Below are positions 1-8,106 of a stretch of 64,000 nucleotides of DNA, one piece after another. Below the pieces are notes generated by a model. It worked only from the letters and a program-made list of their open reading frames with translations, was not told the origin of the DNA and searched no databases. Both the position numbers and the translations under genes were made by a program. The DNA is from Kribbella jejuensis (GTDB lineage: Bacteria; Actinomycetota; Actinomycetes; Propionibacteriales; Kribbellaceae), in NCBI RefSeq assembly GCF_006715085.1, contig NZ_VFMM01000001.1, forward strand, positions 558,001 through 622,000, written 5' to 3'. Each line of letters starts with the position of its first letter. The stretch's first letter is position 1.

Positions 1-2
1 TG

Positions 3-167
3 CTCGGCGGCCGGATCAAGTGGAACTTCACCAAGTTCCTGATCGGCCGGGACGGCGGGGTGATCGGCCGCTACGCGCCGACCCACACGCCGGAGAAGCT
101 GGCCGACAAGATCGAGGCCGCACTGGCCGTTCCTGCGCCGTCGCCGTCGCCGAAAACGAACGACTGA
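3..167 (+). CDS. Glutathione peroxidase family protein, C-terminal end (5' partial)
   Basis: Only the last 54 codons lie in the window, reading in the frame that starts at base 3 and ending at TGA 165-167. The segment IKWNFTKFLI followed by RYAPTHTPEKL matches the C-terminal thioredoxin-fold part of glutathione or thioredoxin-dependent peroxidases, where WNFxKF is strongly conserved and its Trp and Asn belong to the catalytic site. The active-site Cys lies upstream of the window. The family reduces hydroperoxides in the cytoplasm. The last 16 or so residues are a Pro/Ser-rich tail that adds nothing to the assignment. Confidence 0.85.
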   Translation, partial: LGGRIKWNFTKFLIGRDGGVIGRYAPTHTPEKLADKIEAALAVPAPSPSPKTND

Positions 168-181
168 TAATCGGGCAATTT

Positions 182-212
182 GCTGCGACAGTTGAACAGA
201 AAACGTCGCAGC
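182..212. terminator. Possible stem-loop between convergent genes
   Basis: GCTGCGAC at 182-189 pairs perfectly with GTCGCAGC at 205-212 around a 15-base loop that includes an A-run. It lies 14 bases after the peroxidase stop, in the convergent gap with the ligase gene. There is no T-tract, so calling it a terminator is tentative. Confidence 0.35.
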
Positions 213-286
213 GACCCGGACTATTCACCGCATTTCGAACAATTCCACAGCCGGCCTGCATGTCGGCCGCCGGTCGCGAAATGTAT

Positions 287-1261
287 TCAGCTGCGGTCGG
301 CGAGAACCGATTCCGGGTCGATGTCGAGGCGCAGTCCGCGCCAGACCGGATGCCGCAGCCGGCCGTCGCCGCCCCAGCCGGAATAGGTCACTTCCGCGAC
401 CAGGACCGGGTCCAGCCAGTGCCCGCGCCGACGGTCCGTCGTCGGGATCCCGGCCGCGTCGAACGCGGGCCGGTCGATCTCGAGGCCGGCCAGCTCGGCG
501 CTCAGCATGTTCAGGGTCGCGAAATCCAGACCGGACCCGACCTTGCCGATCAGCACCAGGTCGTCGCCCTCGTACGCCCCGCAGTAGAACGAGCCGATCC
601 TGCCTTCGCGGTTGCCCTCCCCCGGATGCCAACCGAGCAGGATGACGTCGCGCGTGCGTACCGGCTTGACCTTGATCCAGTCCGCGCTGCGTTTGCCGGG
701 CAGGTACCGCGACTTGCGGCGCTTGGCCACCACACCCTCGAGCCCTTGCGTGGCAGACAGTTCGAGCGCTGCGTCGCCGTCGGTCAGCGCCGGCGGCACC
801 TCCCAGAACGGGTCGCCGATGTCGAGCGAGTCGAGCAGCCCGCGGCGGTCGTCGTACGTTGCCTCTAGCAACCATTTCCCGTCGAAGCGGAGGACGTCGA
901 AGAGCCGCACCGAGACCGGTACGGCGGTGATCAGGTGCCGCAACTGGCGTGGATCGCGGACGTGCATCCGCCGCTGCAGCAGGCCGAACGACGGCGCGCC
1001 GTGCTCGTCGAGCGTGACGATCTCGCCGTCGAGTACGGCGGGCAGCCGTAACCCTGGCGCCTCCGCCAGGCCGATCAGCTCCGGGTACCCGCCGGAGACG
1101 TCGTGGCTGTTGCGGGACCAGAGGCGGCAGACGCCGTCGTCGACCTCGGCGATGACGCGGATGCCATCCCACTTCAGCTCGTACGACCAACCGGCGCCGG
1201 AGGGCATCTCCCCCAACGCTGCCATCATCGGCAGCACGGGTGGACCGCTCGCCGCGCTCAT
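287..1261 (-). CDS. Stand-alone ATP-dependent DNA ligase (LigD ligase-domain / LigC type)
   Basis: This 324-residue protein is the ligase module alone, without the primase or phosphoesterase domains of full LigD. Motif I is ELKWDGIRV at residues 28-36, and Lys30 is the expected AMP-binding nucleophile. Further nucleotidyltransferase motifs follow: LDGEIV near 96, RLFDVLRFDG near 118, GLEGVVAKR near 173 and DWIKVKP near 193. The C-terminal third is the OB-fold. The family seals DNA nicks using ATP and takes part in bacterial end joining or base excision repair. The gene starts 7 bp after the dinG stop on the same strand, so the two are probably co-transcribed. No Ku gene is visible here. Confidence 0.9.
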   Translation of the reverse strand: MSAASGPPVLPMMAALGEMPSGAGWSYELKWDGIRVIAEVDDGVCRLWSRNSHDVSGGYPELIGLAEAPGLRLPAVLDGEIVTLDEHGAPSFGLLQRRMHVRDPRQLRHLITAVPVSVRLFDVLRFDGKWLLEATYDDRRGLLDSLDIGDPFWEVPPALTDGDAALELSATQGLEGVVAKRRKSRYLPGKRSADWIKVKPVRTRDVILLGWHPGEGNREGRIGSFYCGAYEGDDLVLIGKVGSGLDFATLNMLSAELAGLEIDRPAFDAAGIPTTDRRRGHWLDPVLVAEVTYSGWGGDGRLRHPVWRGLRLDIDPESVLADRS

Positions 1262-1268
1262 GGAGCCA

Positions 1269-3266
1269 TCATGCCGTCTGCAGCCGCTTCAGGGCGCCGA
1301 GCACCTTCTCCCGATCGGCGGTCGGCCACATCGGCGGCAATGAGGCGCGCAGGAATCCGCCGTACCGCTGGGTGACGATGCGGGGGTCGAGGATCGCGAC
1401 CACGCCGCGGTCTGTGCTGCGGCGGATCAGCCGGCCGGTGCCCTGGGCCAGCAGTAGCCCGGCATGGGTCGCGGCGACGGCCATGAAGCCGTTGCCGCCG
1501 GCCTCGTCGACGGCGCGCTGCCGGGCTGCCATCAACGGTTCGTCCGGGCGCGGGAACGGGATCCGGTCGATGATCACCAGGTTGCAGGTCGAGCCCGGTA
1601 CGTCGATGCCCTGCCAGAGCGACAGGGTGCCGAACAGGGAGGTTTCCGGATCCTCGACGAACTCGCGGGACAGCTCGCCTAGCTGCGCGTCGCCCTGGCA
1701 CAACACCTTCAGGTCGGTCGCTTCGCGGACTGCCGCGGTCGCTGCCTCGGCCGCGCGGCGTGACGAGAACAGGCCGAGCGTGCGCCCGCCGGCCGCGGTG
1801 ATCAGGTCGACGATCTCCTCGAACTGCTTCTTGCCGAGGCCGTCGCGGTGCGGCGGCGGCAGGTGCTTGGCGACGTACAGGATCGCTTGCTTCTCGTACT
1901 CGAACGGGGAGCCGACGTCGAGACCGCGCCAGGGCAGCGGTCCGCGTTCGTCGTCCTCGTCCAGGTCCGGCATCTCGTCGTCGTCATCGAGCTTGTCCGA
2001 GGGCCGCAGACCGACCTGGCGGGCGATCGCGTCGAAGTCGCCGCCGAGCGTCAACGTCGCGGAGGTGAGCACCGCCGTACGGTCCCGGAGAACCAGCTCG
2101 CGGAGCAGACCGGCGACGGTCAGCGGGGCGATCCGGAGCTCTCGGCCGAAGCGGTCGCGGTCGGTCATCCAGACCACGTCCGCGTCGCTCAGCGCGGCGA
2201 CCCGCTCGGCGACGTCGAAGATCTCCTTGACCGCGCCCTTCGACTGCCGCTTGGCGCCGTCGGGGTCGTCGTCCTTGTCGTCGGACTTCTTGTTCAGGTC
2301 GGAGTACAGCGCGCGGGCGGCGTCGCGGACCAGGCCGGCCGCTTCCAGGACGGGCGCGTTGGAGGGCTCGATCCGGCCCTCGCGGGTGCCGTCGAGCGCG
2401 ACGCGGAGGGCGTCCGAGGCGTCGATCAGGTCGTCGGCCTTGTCGTCGTCGGCGAACCGGCGGGCCCGCTTCGCGGCGCGCTCGACCATCTGCGGCGAGA
2501 GCTCGTCGCCCGCGGCGCCGGTGACCCGGGCGGGCAGCTCATGCGCCTCGTCGACGATGACGACGTCGTGCTCGGGCAGGACCGTCCGGTTCTCGAAGGC
2601 GTCGATCGAGAGCAGCGCGTGGTTGGTGATGACGATGTCGGCCTTGCGGGCCTCTTCCTTGGCCTTCTCGGCGAAGCATTCCTCGCCGTACGGGCACTTC
2701 TGCGCGCCGAGGCACTCGCGCGCGGAGATCGCGACCTGGTTCCAGGCCTGGTACTGGTGCGAGGGGGCGTGGTCGCGGTCACCGGCCGCACCGTCGGCGA
2801 GCTGCTGCTCGGCCCACTCGCGGAGCTCGACGACCTGACGGCCGATCTCCCCGGCCGGCGGTACGTCGACCAGCATGCCGTCGTCGTCCGGCGCGCCCTC
2901 ACGGATCCGGTGCAGGCAGGCGTAGTTGTTCCGCCCCTTCTGGATCGCGTACTTCGGCCGGCGTGGCAGGAGCTTCTCGGTCGCGTCGAGCAACGCCGGT
3001 ACGTCGCGGTCGACGAGCTGGGACTGCAGCGCGAGGGTTGCCGTCGAAACGACCACGCGGCGGTCCTCGACCGCGTGCACAAGTGCGGGCACCAGGTACC
3101 CGAGGGACTTGCCGGTGCCGGTGCCGGCCTGGACCAGCAGATGCGATCCCTCGTGCATCGCGGTGTCGACGGCTTGCGCCATCCGCACCTGTCCGGGCCG
3201 GGTCTGTCCGGCGATCCCGGACACGGCAGCTTCCAGCAGTTCCCGCACATCAACACCCACCGCCAC
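1269..3266 (-). CDS. dinG: ATP-dependent DNA helicase, DinG/XPD-like
   Basis: 665 residues with a GTG start. A Q-motif-like TRPGQ at 22-26 precedes Walker A AGTGTGKS at 47-54. Cysteines in YACLHR, ECLGAQKC and YGEEC are placed as in the 4Fe-4S domain of XPD-family helicases, and VDEAHEL is the DEAH box. The C-terminal helicase domain includes GTLSLWQGIDVPG and an arginine-finger-like QGTGRLIRR. The family unwinds forked DNA, R-loops and G-quadruplexes in 5'-3' direction during repair. The stretch around residues 340-440 is rich in Asp and Lys and looks like a flexible insertion. It leads the two-gene unit with the downstream ligase. Confidence 0.92.
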   Translation of the reverse strand: MAVGVDVRELLEAAVSGIAGQTRPGQVRMAQAVDTAMHEGSHLLVQAGTGTGKSLGYLVPALVHAVEDRRVVVSTATLALQSQLVDRDVPALLDATEKLLPRRPKYAIQKGRNNYACLHRIREGAPDDDGMLVDVPPAGEIGRQVVELREWAEQQLADGAAGDRDHAPSHQYQAWNQVAISARECLGAQKCPYGEECFAEKAKEEARKADIVITNHALLSIDAFENRTVLPEHDVVIVDEAHELPARVTGAAGDELSPQMVERAAKRARRFADDDKADDLIDASDALRVALDGTREGRIEPSNAPVLEAAGLVRDAARALYSDLNKKSDDKDDDPDGAKRQSKGAVKEIFDVAERVAALSDADVVWMTDRDRFGRELRIAPLTVAGLLRELVLRDRTAVLTSATLTLGGDFDAIARQVGLRPSDKLDDDDEMPDLDEDDERGPLPWRGLDVGSPFEYEKQAILYVAKHLPPPHRDGLGKKQFEEIVDLITAAGGRTLGLFSSRRAAEAATAAVREATDLKVLCQGDAQLGELSREFVEDPETSLFGTLSLWQGIDVPGSTCNLVIIDRIPFPRPDEPLMAARQRAVDEAGGNGFMAVAATHAGLLLAQGTGRLIRRSTDRGVVAILDPRIVTQRYGGFLRASLPPMWPTADREKVLGALKRLQTA

Positions 3267-3328
3267 ACCCTAGCCCGCCCGGCCGACAGATTCCGGCTCG
3301 GCGGGCTGGGGTGTGGATAACCCGGCTC

Positions 3329-5629
3329 CTAGACGACCGCCCCGCGATCGGGCTGTGCGTCGCGGTCGACCTGCGCACGCTTCGGGCGCGGCGGCGGGGC
3401 CGGGTAGCGGCGTTCGAGTTCGAGCAGGAGCGGCGCGGCGGTCAGGTTGGAGGAGTACGTACCGACGACGATCCCGAGCAGCAGCGCGAGCACGAAGTCG
3501 GCCAGCGAGTCGCCGCCGAGGAACAGCAGCGCGCTCAGGATGAACAGGGTCGAAATACCGGTGTTGATGGTGCGGGGCAGCACGTTGACGATCGCGGTGT
3601 CGATGATCTTGCCGAGGTTCCCGGTCGCGCGGGCGTTGCGGGTCTCGCGGATCCGGTCGAAGACCACGACCGAGTCGTTCACCGTGTAGCCGATGATGGT
3701 CAGGATCGCGGCCAGGAAGATGCCGTCGATCGGCTTGCCGGTCCAGGCGAACACACCGACCACGACCGCGACGTTCTGGATCAGCGCGAGGACGGCGCCG
3801 GCGCCGAAGGTCCAACGGAACCGGGCGGCCAGGTACGCGAGCTGGGCGAGCAACGCGATGCCGAGCGCGATCAGGCCCTTGTTCCGGAGTTCCTTGCCGA
3901 GGGACGGGCCGATGCTCTCGTTCCGGATGACTTCGGTGTCGCCCGCGATCCGGCCGATCGACTCGCGGATCTTCTCCGCCTCGTCGTCGCTGATCGTCCC
4001 GGTCCGGACGGTGAAGTCGTCGGTACCGGACGCCTGGACGACGGCGGTCGGGTAGCCGGCCTCGGCGACCGCCGCGCGCGCCTGGTCCGGCGTGATGCGT
4101 TGCGCCGTACTGACCTCGAGCAGCCGGCCGCCGGTGAACTCGATGCCGAGGTTCAGGCCGCGGACGGCGACACCGGCGACGCTGACGACAATCGCGACGG
4201 CCGTGATGACGAGCCAGCGTTTGCTGTGCTTCATCAAGGAGAGTTGACGGGCCTCGAGCCAGGTCCGGACGCGACCGTGGCCGGCGATACCGCTCAGCGC
4301 CGGGCGACGCAGTACGAATCCACGCGAGACCACGAACTCCGCGAAGACGCGGGTGACAACCAGCGCGGACAGCATCGATGCGATGACACCGATCGAGAGC
4401 GTGACACCGAAGCCGCGGACCGGTCCGGCGGCCAGGAAGAACAGCAGGCCGGCCGCGAGCAGAGTGGTGATGTTGGAGTCGGCGATCGCGGACAGCGCGT
4501 TCTGGAAACCGCTGCGCAGCGATCGGCGCAGGCCGTCGGTGCGACCGGCGGTGTAGTCCTCGCGGGCACGTTCGAAGACCAGGACGTTCGCGTCGACGGC
4601 CATTCCGATCGCCAGTACGAAACCGGCCAGGCCGGGCAGGGTGAGGGTCGCTCCGATCACGGTCAGCGCGGCGTACGACATCGCGGCGTACCCGATCAGG
4701 CCGAGCACCGCCATCAGGCCGACCAGGCGGTAGACCACGACAATGAACAAAGCCGTCAGCGCGAGACCGATGATGGCGGCGAGAGCGCTCGCCTGGATCG
4801 CGTCCTGGCCGAGCGACGGGCCGACCGTGCGCTGGTCGATGACCTCGACCGGTACGGGGAGGGCGCCGCCGGAGATCAGCGCGGCCAGGTCCTTCGCGTC
4901 CTCCTCGGTGAAGGCGCCGGAGATCGTGGTGGAGCCGCCGGAGATGCCGAGGTTGCAGAGCTGGCTGCTACCGTTCGGGTCGACCTGCGGCGAGCTGATC
5001 ACCTCGTTGTCGAGGACAATCGCGATCAGGCGTTGCGGCGTACCGACCGGTTGGCAGGCGGCCTTGCCGGTGATGTTCGCCCAGATCTTGCCGCCGTCGC
5101 CCTTGAACTTCATCTGCACGAACCAGCCCTGCGCGACCTGCTGCGGATCGAGCAGGCCGTCGGCGCTGCTGACCATCTCACCGGTCATCGCGGGCTTGGC
5201 CAGGCGCAGGAAGCCCTGGCCACTCTCCGGGGCGAGGTATGTCTCGCCCGCCGCGGGCTTGGCCGGTTTGGTCGCGACCTGGTCGAGGACCTCGTGGAAG
5301 GTGAGCTGGGCGGTCTTGCCGATCACCTTCGCGGCTTCGCGCGGGTCCTGGACGCCGGGGAGCTCGACGATGATCCGGTTCTCGCCCTGGCGGGTGACGT
5401 TCGGTTCGCTGACGCCGAGCGCGTCGATGCGGCGGTGCAGCACCTGGGTGGCTTTGTCGGTGGTCTCCTTGTTCGCCTTGACGGTCGGCGAGTCCTTCGC
5501 CTCCAGGACGATCTGCGTCCCGCCGCGCAGGTCGAGACCGAGCTGTGGTTTCGCGGTCAACGTGACGTACGTCGACGCCGCCAGAACCAGGAATGCGAGG
5601 AGTGCACGGACAAGGGACGACCGGTTCAC
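3329..5629 (-). CDS. secDF: Fused SecD-SecF protein-export membrane subunit
   Basis: 766 residues beginning GTG, preceded by GGAGG. The SecD half (about 1-440) has an N-terminal membrane segment, the GLDLRGGTQIVLEA motif at 31-44, the periplasmic P1 region and a six-segment channel with GMAVDANVLVFERAREDY at 342-359, where Asp346 is the conserved proton-relay position. The SecF half (about 455-766) has LGIEFTGGRLLEV and GYTVNDSVVVFDRIRE. SecDF uses the proton gradient to help pull secreted proteins through SecYEG. Actinobacteria usually have separate secD and secF beside yajC; this fused gene stands alone and may be a second copy, as reported for Streptomyces coelicolor. Confidence 0.93.
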   Translation of the reverse strand: MNRSSLVRALLAFLVLAASTYVTLTAKPQLGLDLRGGTQIVLEAKDSPTVKANKETTDKATQVLHRRIDALGVSEPNVTRQGENRIIVELPGVQDPREAAKVIGKTAQLTFHEVLDQVATKPAKPAAGETYLAPESGQGFLRLAKPAMTGEMVSSADGLLDPQQVAQGWFVQMKFKGDGGKIWANITGKAACQPVGTPQRLIAIVLDNEVISSPQVDPNGSSQLCNLGISGGSTTISGAFTEEDAKDLAALISGGALPVPVEVIDQRTVGPSLGQDAIQASALAAIIGLALTALFIVVVYRLVGLMAVLGLIGYAAMSYAALTVIGATLTLPGLAGFVLAIGMAVDANVLVFERAREDYTAGRTDGLRRSLRSGFQNALSAIADSNITTLLAAGLLFFLAAGPVRGFGVTLSIGVIASMLSALVVTRVFAEFVVSRGFVLRRPALSGIAGHGRVRTWLEARQLSLMKHSKRWLVITAVAIVVSVAGVAVRGLNLGIEFTGGRLLEVSTAQRITPDQARAAVAEAGYPTAVVQASGTDDFTVRTGTISDDEAEKIRESIGRIAGDTEVIRNESIGPSLGKELRNKGLIALGIALLAQLAYLAARFRWTFGAGAVLALIQNVAVVVGVFAWTGKPIDGIFLAAILTIIGYTVNDSVVVFDRIRETRNARATGNLGKIIDTAIVNVLPRTINTGISTLFILSALLFLGGDSLADFVLALLLGIVVGTYSSNLTAAPLLLELERRYPAPPPRPKRAQVDRDAQPDRGAVV

Positions 5630-6062
5630 CGAAGCCTCCGGAGGTGGGCACCCGCAGTACAGGTGTCATGACACAGAGCATCCACGCAGCCGTGGAACGC
5701 CCAGTGTACGAACGCCCCACAATCACACAAGCGACCGTGTCGCAACCGTAACAGTCGTCGGGACCACGCTCAGCTCTGTACTGGGCGGTCCGGCCGACGC
5801 GGTCCTACGCAGGCGATTGTCGAACCACCGCGAGCCTCACACAGGGGCGTCGCCTGGCTTGGCGGCGGCGCATCCGCGTTCCGTCGTACCGAGTTGCAAG
5901 CAATGATGTGAGCAGCCACGTGCAGCCGGCACCCGGGATCGCATGCCGGCTCGGGCGGGCTCCAGATGGGTCACGTTGGGGAGGATCTTCCGCCCTGTGA
6001 GGGACGAAATCCTCCCCGACATCGCCGCGGGCGCGGCTGGGGAGGGGCGGCGGGCGGGGCGG
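5630..6062. other. 433-bp intergenic region, no gene seen
   Basis: This gap separates the secDF start from the response regulator stop, both on the minus strand. The secDF end holds the GGAGG ribosome site within the palindrome CCTCCGGAGG. The other end holds the stem-loop at 5978-6017. The middle (about 5760-5970) has only short open frames with no convincing start or codon pattern. I see no tRNA-like fold or clear promoter there. Confidence 0.5.
5978..6017. terminator. Stem-loop downstream of the response regulator gene
   Basis: GGGGAGGAT at 5978-5986 is the exact reverse complement of ATCCTCCCC at 6009-6017. The loop contains a second small stem (CCCT/AGGG). It lies 45-85 bases past the response regulator stop on its strand, where a terminator is expected. 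There is no long T-tract, which is common in GC-rich genomes. Confidence 0.5.
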
Positions 6063-6785
6063 CTACTCGGTTAGGCCGTTTTCTAGGGCGTAGCGGACTA
6101 GTTCGGCTCGGTTGTGGAGTTGGAGTTTTCGCAGGGTGTTTTGGACGTGGTTTTCTACGGTGCGGTGGGAGAGGACCAGGCGGGTGGCGATTTGTTTGGC
6201 GGTCAGGCCTCGGGCTACCAGGCGGAGAACTTCGGTTTCGCGGTCGGTGAGGTGGGGGGCCTCGGGGCCGGTGGTGTTCAGGCGGCGGTATTCGCCGAGG
6301 AGCAGTCCGGCGAGGCCCGGCGTGAAGACGGCGTCGCCTTCGGCGGTTCGGCGTACGGCGTCGTCGAATTCGTCCAGTGAGGCGGACTTCACGAGGTAGC
6401 CGGAGGCGCCGTTCTTGACCGCGGCCAGTACGTCGTCCGGTTCGGCGCTCGCGGACAGGACCAGGACGCGGGTGTCCGGGAGCGCGCTGGTGATGGACCG
6501 GGTCGCGTCGACGCCGGAGCCCGTGGATCGGGTCGCGTCGGCGCCGGAGCCCGCGGAGCGGGGCGCGTCCACGCCGGAGCCCGCGGAGCGGGGCGCGTCG
6601 ACGGCGGAGCCGGTGCCGAGTTGGAGGTCCATGACGACGACGTCCGGGCGGGTTGCCAGTGCGATCTTCACCGCGGAGGTGGCGTCCGAGGCGGTGGCGC
6701 AGACGTCGTACCCGCGGCTGCCGAGGTCGCGGGCGACGCCCTCGCGCCACATCGGATGGTCGTCGACGATCATCACCCGGATCAT
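6063..6785 (-). CDS. NarL/LuxR-type response regulator with a repeat-expanded receiver domain
   Basis: 240 residues from ATG at 6785; a GTG nine bases upstream is the alternative. The receiver domain has acidic Asp8/Asp9, phosphoacceptor Asp53 in VMDLQLG and Lys133. The LuxR HTH is at about 178-235 (LTDRETEVLRLVARGLTAKQIA). Between the phosphorylation site and beta-4 lie four tandem decapeptides (residues 59-98) of the type GSGVDATRSI, where related proteins have one, making the protein about 30 residues longer than usual. The sensor kinase gene ends 22 bp upstream, so this is its partner. It should bind DNA when phosphorylated; its targets cannot be seen here. Confidence 0.92.
   Translation of the reverse strand: MIRVMIVDDHPMWREGVARDLGSRGYDVCATASDATSAVKIALATRPDVVVMDLQLGTGSAVDAPRSAGSGVDAPRSAGSGADATRSTGSGVDATRSITSALPDTRVLVLSASAEPDDVLAAVKNGASGYLVKSASLDEFDDAVRRTAEGDAVFTPGLAGLLLGEYRRLNTTGPEAPHLTDRETEVLRLVARGLTAKQIATRLVLSHRTVENHVQNTLRKLQLHNRAELVRYALENGLTE
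6493..6612. repeat. Four tandem 30-bp repeats inside the response regulator gene
   Basis: Four contiguous 30-bp units lie at 6493-6522, 6523-6552, 6553-6582 and 6583-6612. All share the core GGGTCGCGTC or GGGCGCGTC followed by CGCCGGAGCC or a one-base variant. Units 3 and 4 are almost identical. The array is in frame and encodes the decapeptide repeat at residues 59-98. Confidence 0.95.
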
Positions 6786-6807
6786 GAGCCCCACGCCATC
6801 GATGCGG

Positions 6808-7908
6808 TCATACCTTCAACTCCCATTCCGTTCCTTCGCCCGGGGCAGTGTGGACAGTGACAGTGCCGCCGAGGTCGGTGATGCGGCCGCGGATGGATTG
6901 GCTGACACCCAGATGGCCGTCGACGCGAGCCTGTTCCAAGCGGGCCGGCGTCGTACCGATTCCGTCGTCGCGGATCGACACCACCACCTCCTCCCCCACT
7001 TCCTCGACGACGACCCAGGCCCGGGCGTCCGGCCCGGCGTGTTTGGTCACGTTGCTGAGCGCTTCCTTGACCGCAGCAACCAGTTCCGAAGCGGTGGCCG
7101 CAGGCAACAGCACCGGACCGGCCGGTACGACGACCTCCACCCGGGTCGTGGCCAACGGCAACAACAGTCGGCACAAATCGACCCGATCCCCCTCGCCGAC
7201 CGCGGGGCGCGGCGACATCAAGGTGCGTAGGGCAACCTCCTGTTCGGCGGCCAGCTCGGCGAGTTCGAGCGCCTCACCGCCGATCGCCGTACCGCGCCGT
7301 TGGACCTGTGCCAGCACCTGCAGTACGCCGTCATGGATCGAGCGACTGAGCCGCAGCCGTTCCGCTGTCGCGCTCTCCGCCGCGATCGCGGACCGCAGGC
7401 GCTCACCAGCGCGGCGCATCGTCGTAGCGGCGTACCCGACGACCAGCCCGGCAACGAGCAGCAGCTGCACATTGCTGAGGATCTTCGACACGTTGTCGAT
7501 CCCGCGCAGCGACAGCAGCGCGACGCTGATCGTGGCCGCGCCGAGCAGCCCGCCATCGCGCCCGCGGGAGATCGCGAGCGCGAGTACCGGACCGGCCGCC
7601 CACACCGACGTCAGCACGGACGCGCCGGCGCGGATGTCGACCAGCGGCTGCGCCCACAAGGTCGCGTACATGCAGCCGACCGTGACGATCAGATCCACGA
7701 ACGCGAGCCGGGTGTTCCGGCGCCCCCACCGGATGCTGTAGCCGTACGACGAGACCGCCGTCCACACGCCCATCACAGCAAGCTGGAGCACCGCGCCGTA
7801 CGGGTGCACGATCCCGTCCCACCGCGTCCACACGCCGAAGCCGGCGAACACCCAGGTGACCACCCGGAACACCACCAGCGCACGCCACAGCGGCTGCAGC
7901 AGGTCCAC
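6808..7908 (-). CDS. Sensor histidine kinase, MacS-like (HisKA_3 type)
   Basis: I place the start at GTG 7908, which has GGAG six bases upstream, giving 366 residues; the open frame extends to 8091 but the added N-terminus looks non-coding. Several hydrophobic segments fill about residues 10-170. The dimerisation helix carries the phosphoacceptor His in LSRSIHDGVLQ, followed by an N-box (NVTKHA) and a G-box (DDGIG) of the ATPase domain. The architecture matches MacS-family kinases of actinobacteria, which pair with NarL-type regulators. The response regulator lies 22 bp downstream. No ligand can be inferred. Confidence 0.88.
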   Translation of the reverse strand: MDLLQPLWRALVVFRVVTWVFAGFGVWTRWDGIVHPYGAVLQLAVMGVWTAVSSYGYSIRWGRRNTRLAFVDLIVTVGCMYATLWAQPLVDIRAGASVLTSVWAAGPVLALAISRGRDGGLLGAATISVALLSLRGIDNVSKILSNVQLLLVAGLVVGYAATTMRRAGERLRSAIAAESATAERLRLSRSIHDGVLQVLAQVQRRGTAIGGEALELAELAAEQEVALRTLMSPRPAVGEGDRVDLCRLLLPLATTRVEVVVPAGPVLLPAATASELVAAVKEALSNVTKHAGPDARAWVVVEEVGEEVVVSIRDDGIGTTPARLEQARVDGHLGVSQSIRGRITDLGGTVTVHTAPGEGTEWELKV

Positions 7909-8106
7909 GGATCGCTCCACCCGGACAGTCTGCCAACCGCACGCGCCCAACGCGTGAGCCCTTCTACTCAAGGGTGCAGGTTTCCCCGCAGATTCACAGG
8001 TTTTCCTCAGTTTCCACTTCAGCTCCGCCGATTTTCCCCGTACTCTCGCGCAAACACGCTCGGGGGAGCTACGAACACACTGCGTCATCAACCACGGAGG
8101 GGAATC

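Noticed and set aside
2963..5671. Plus-strand 902-residue open frame opposite secDF
   Set aside because: It is a shadow of the secDF coding frame, low in hydrophobic residues and without motifs.
5837..6022. 61-residue open frame in the secDF upstream gap
   Set aside because: No ribosome site, no motif, and it covers the terminator-like stem-loop.
7300..8106. Long N-terminal extension of the M6 protease
   Set aside because: The frame is open upstream, but GTG 8107 has GGAGGGG and starts a clean signal peptide; the extension overlaps the kinase gene on the other strand.
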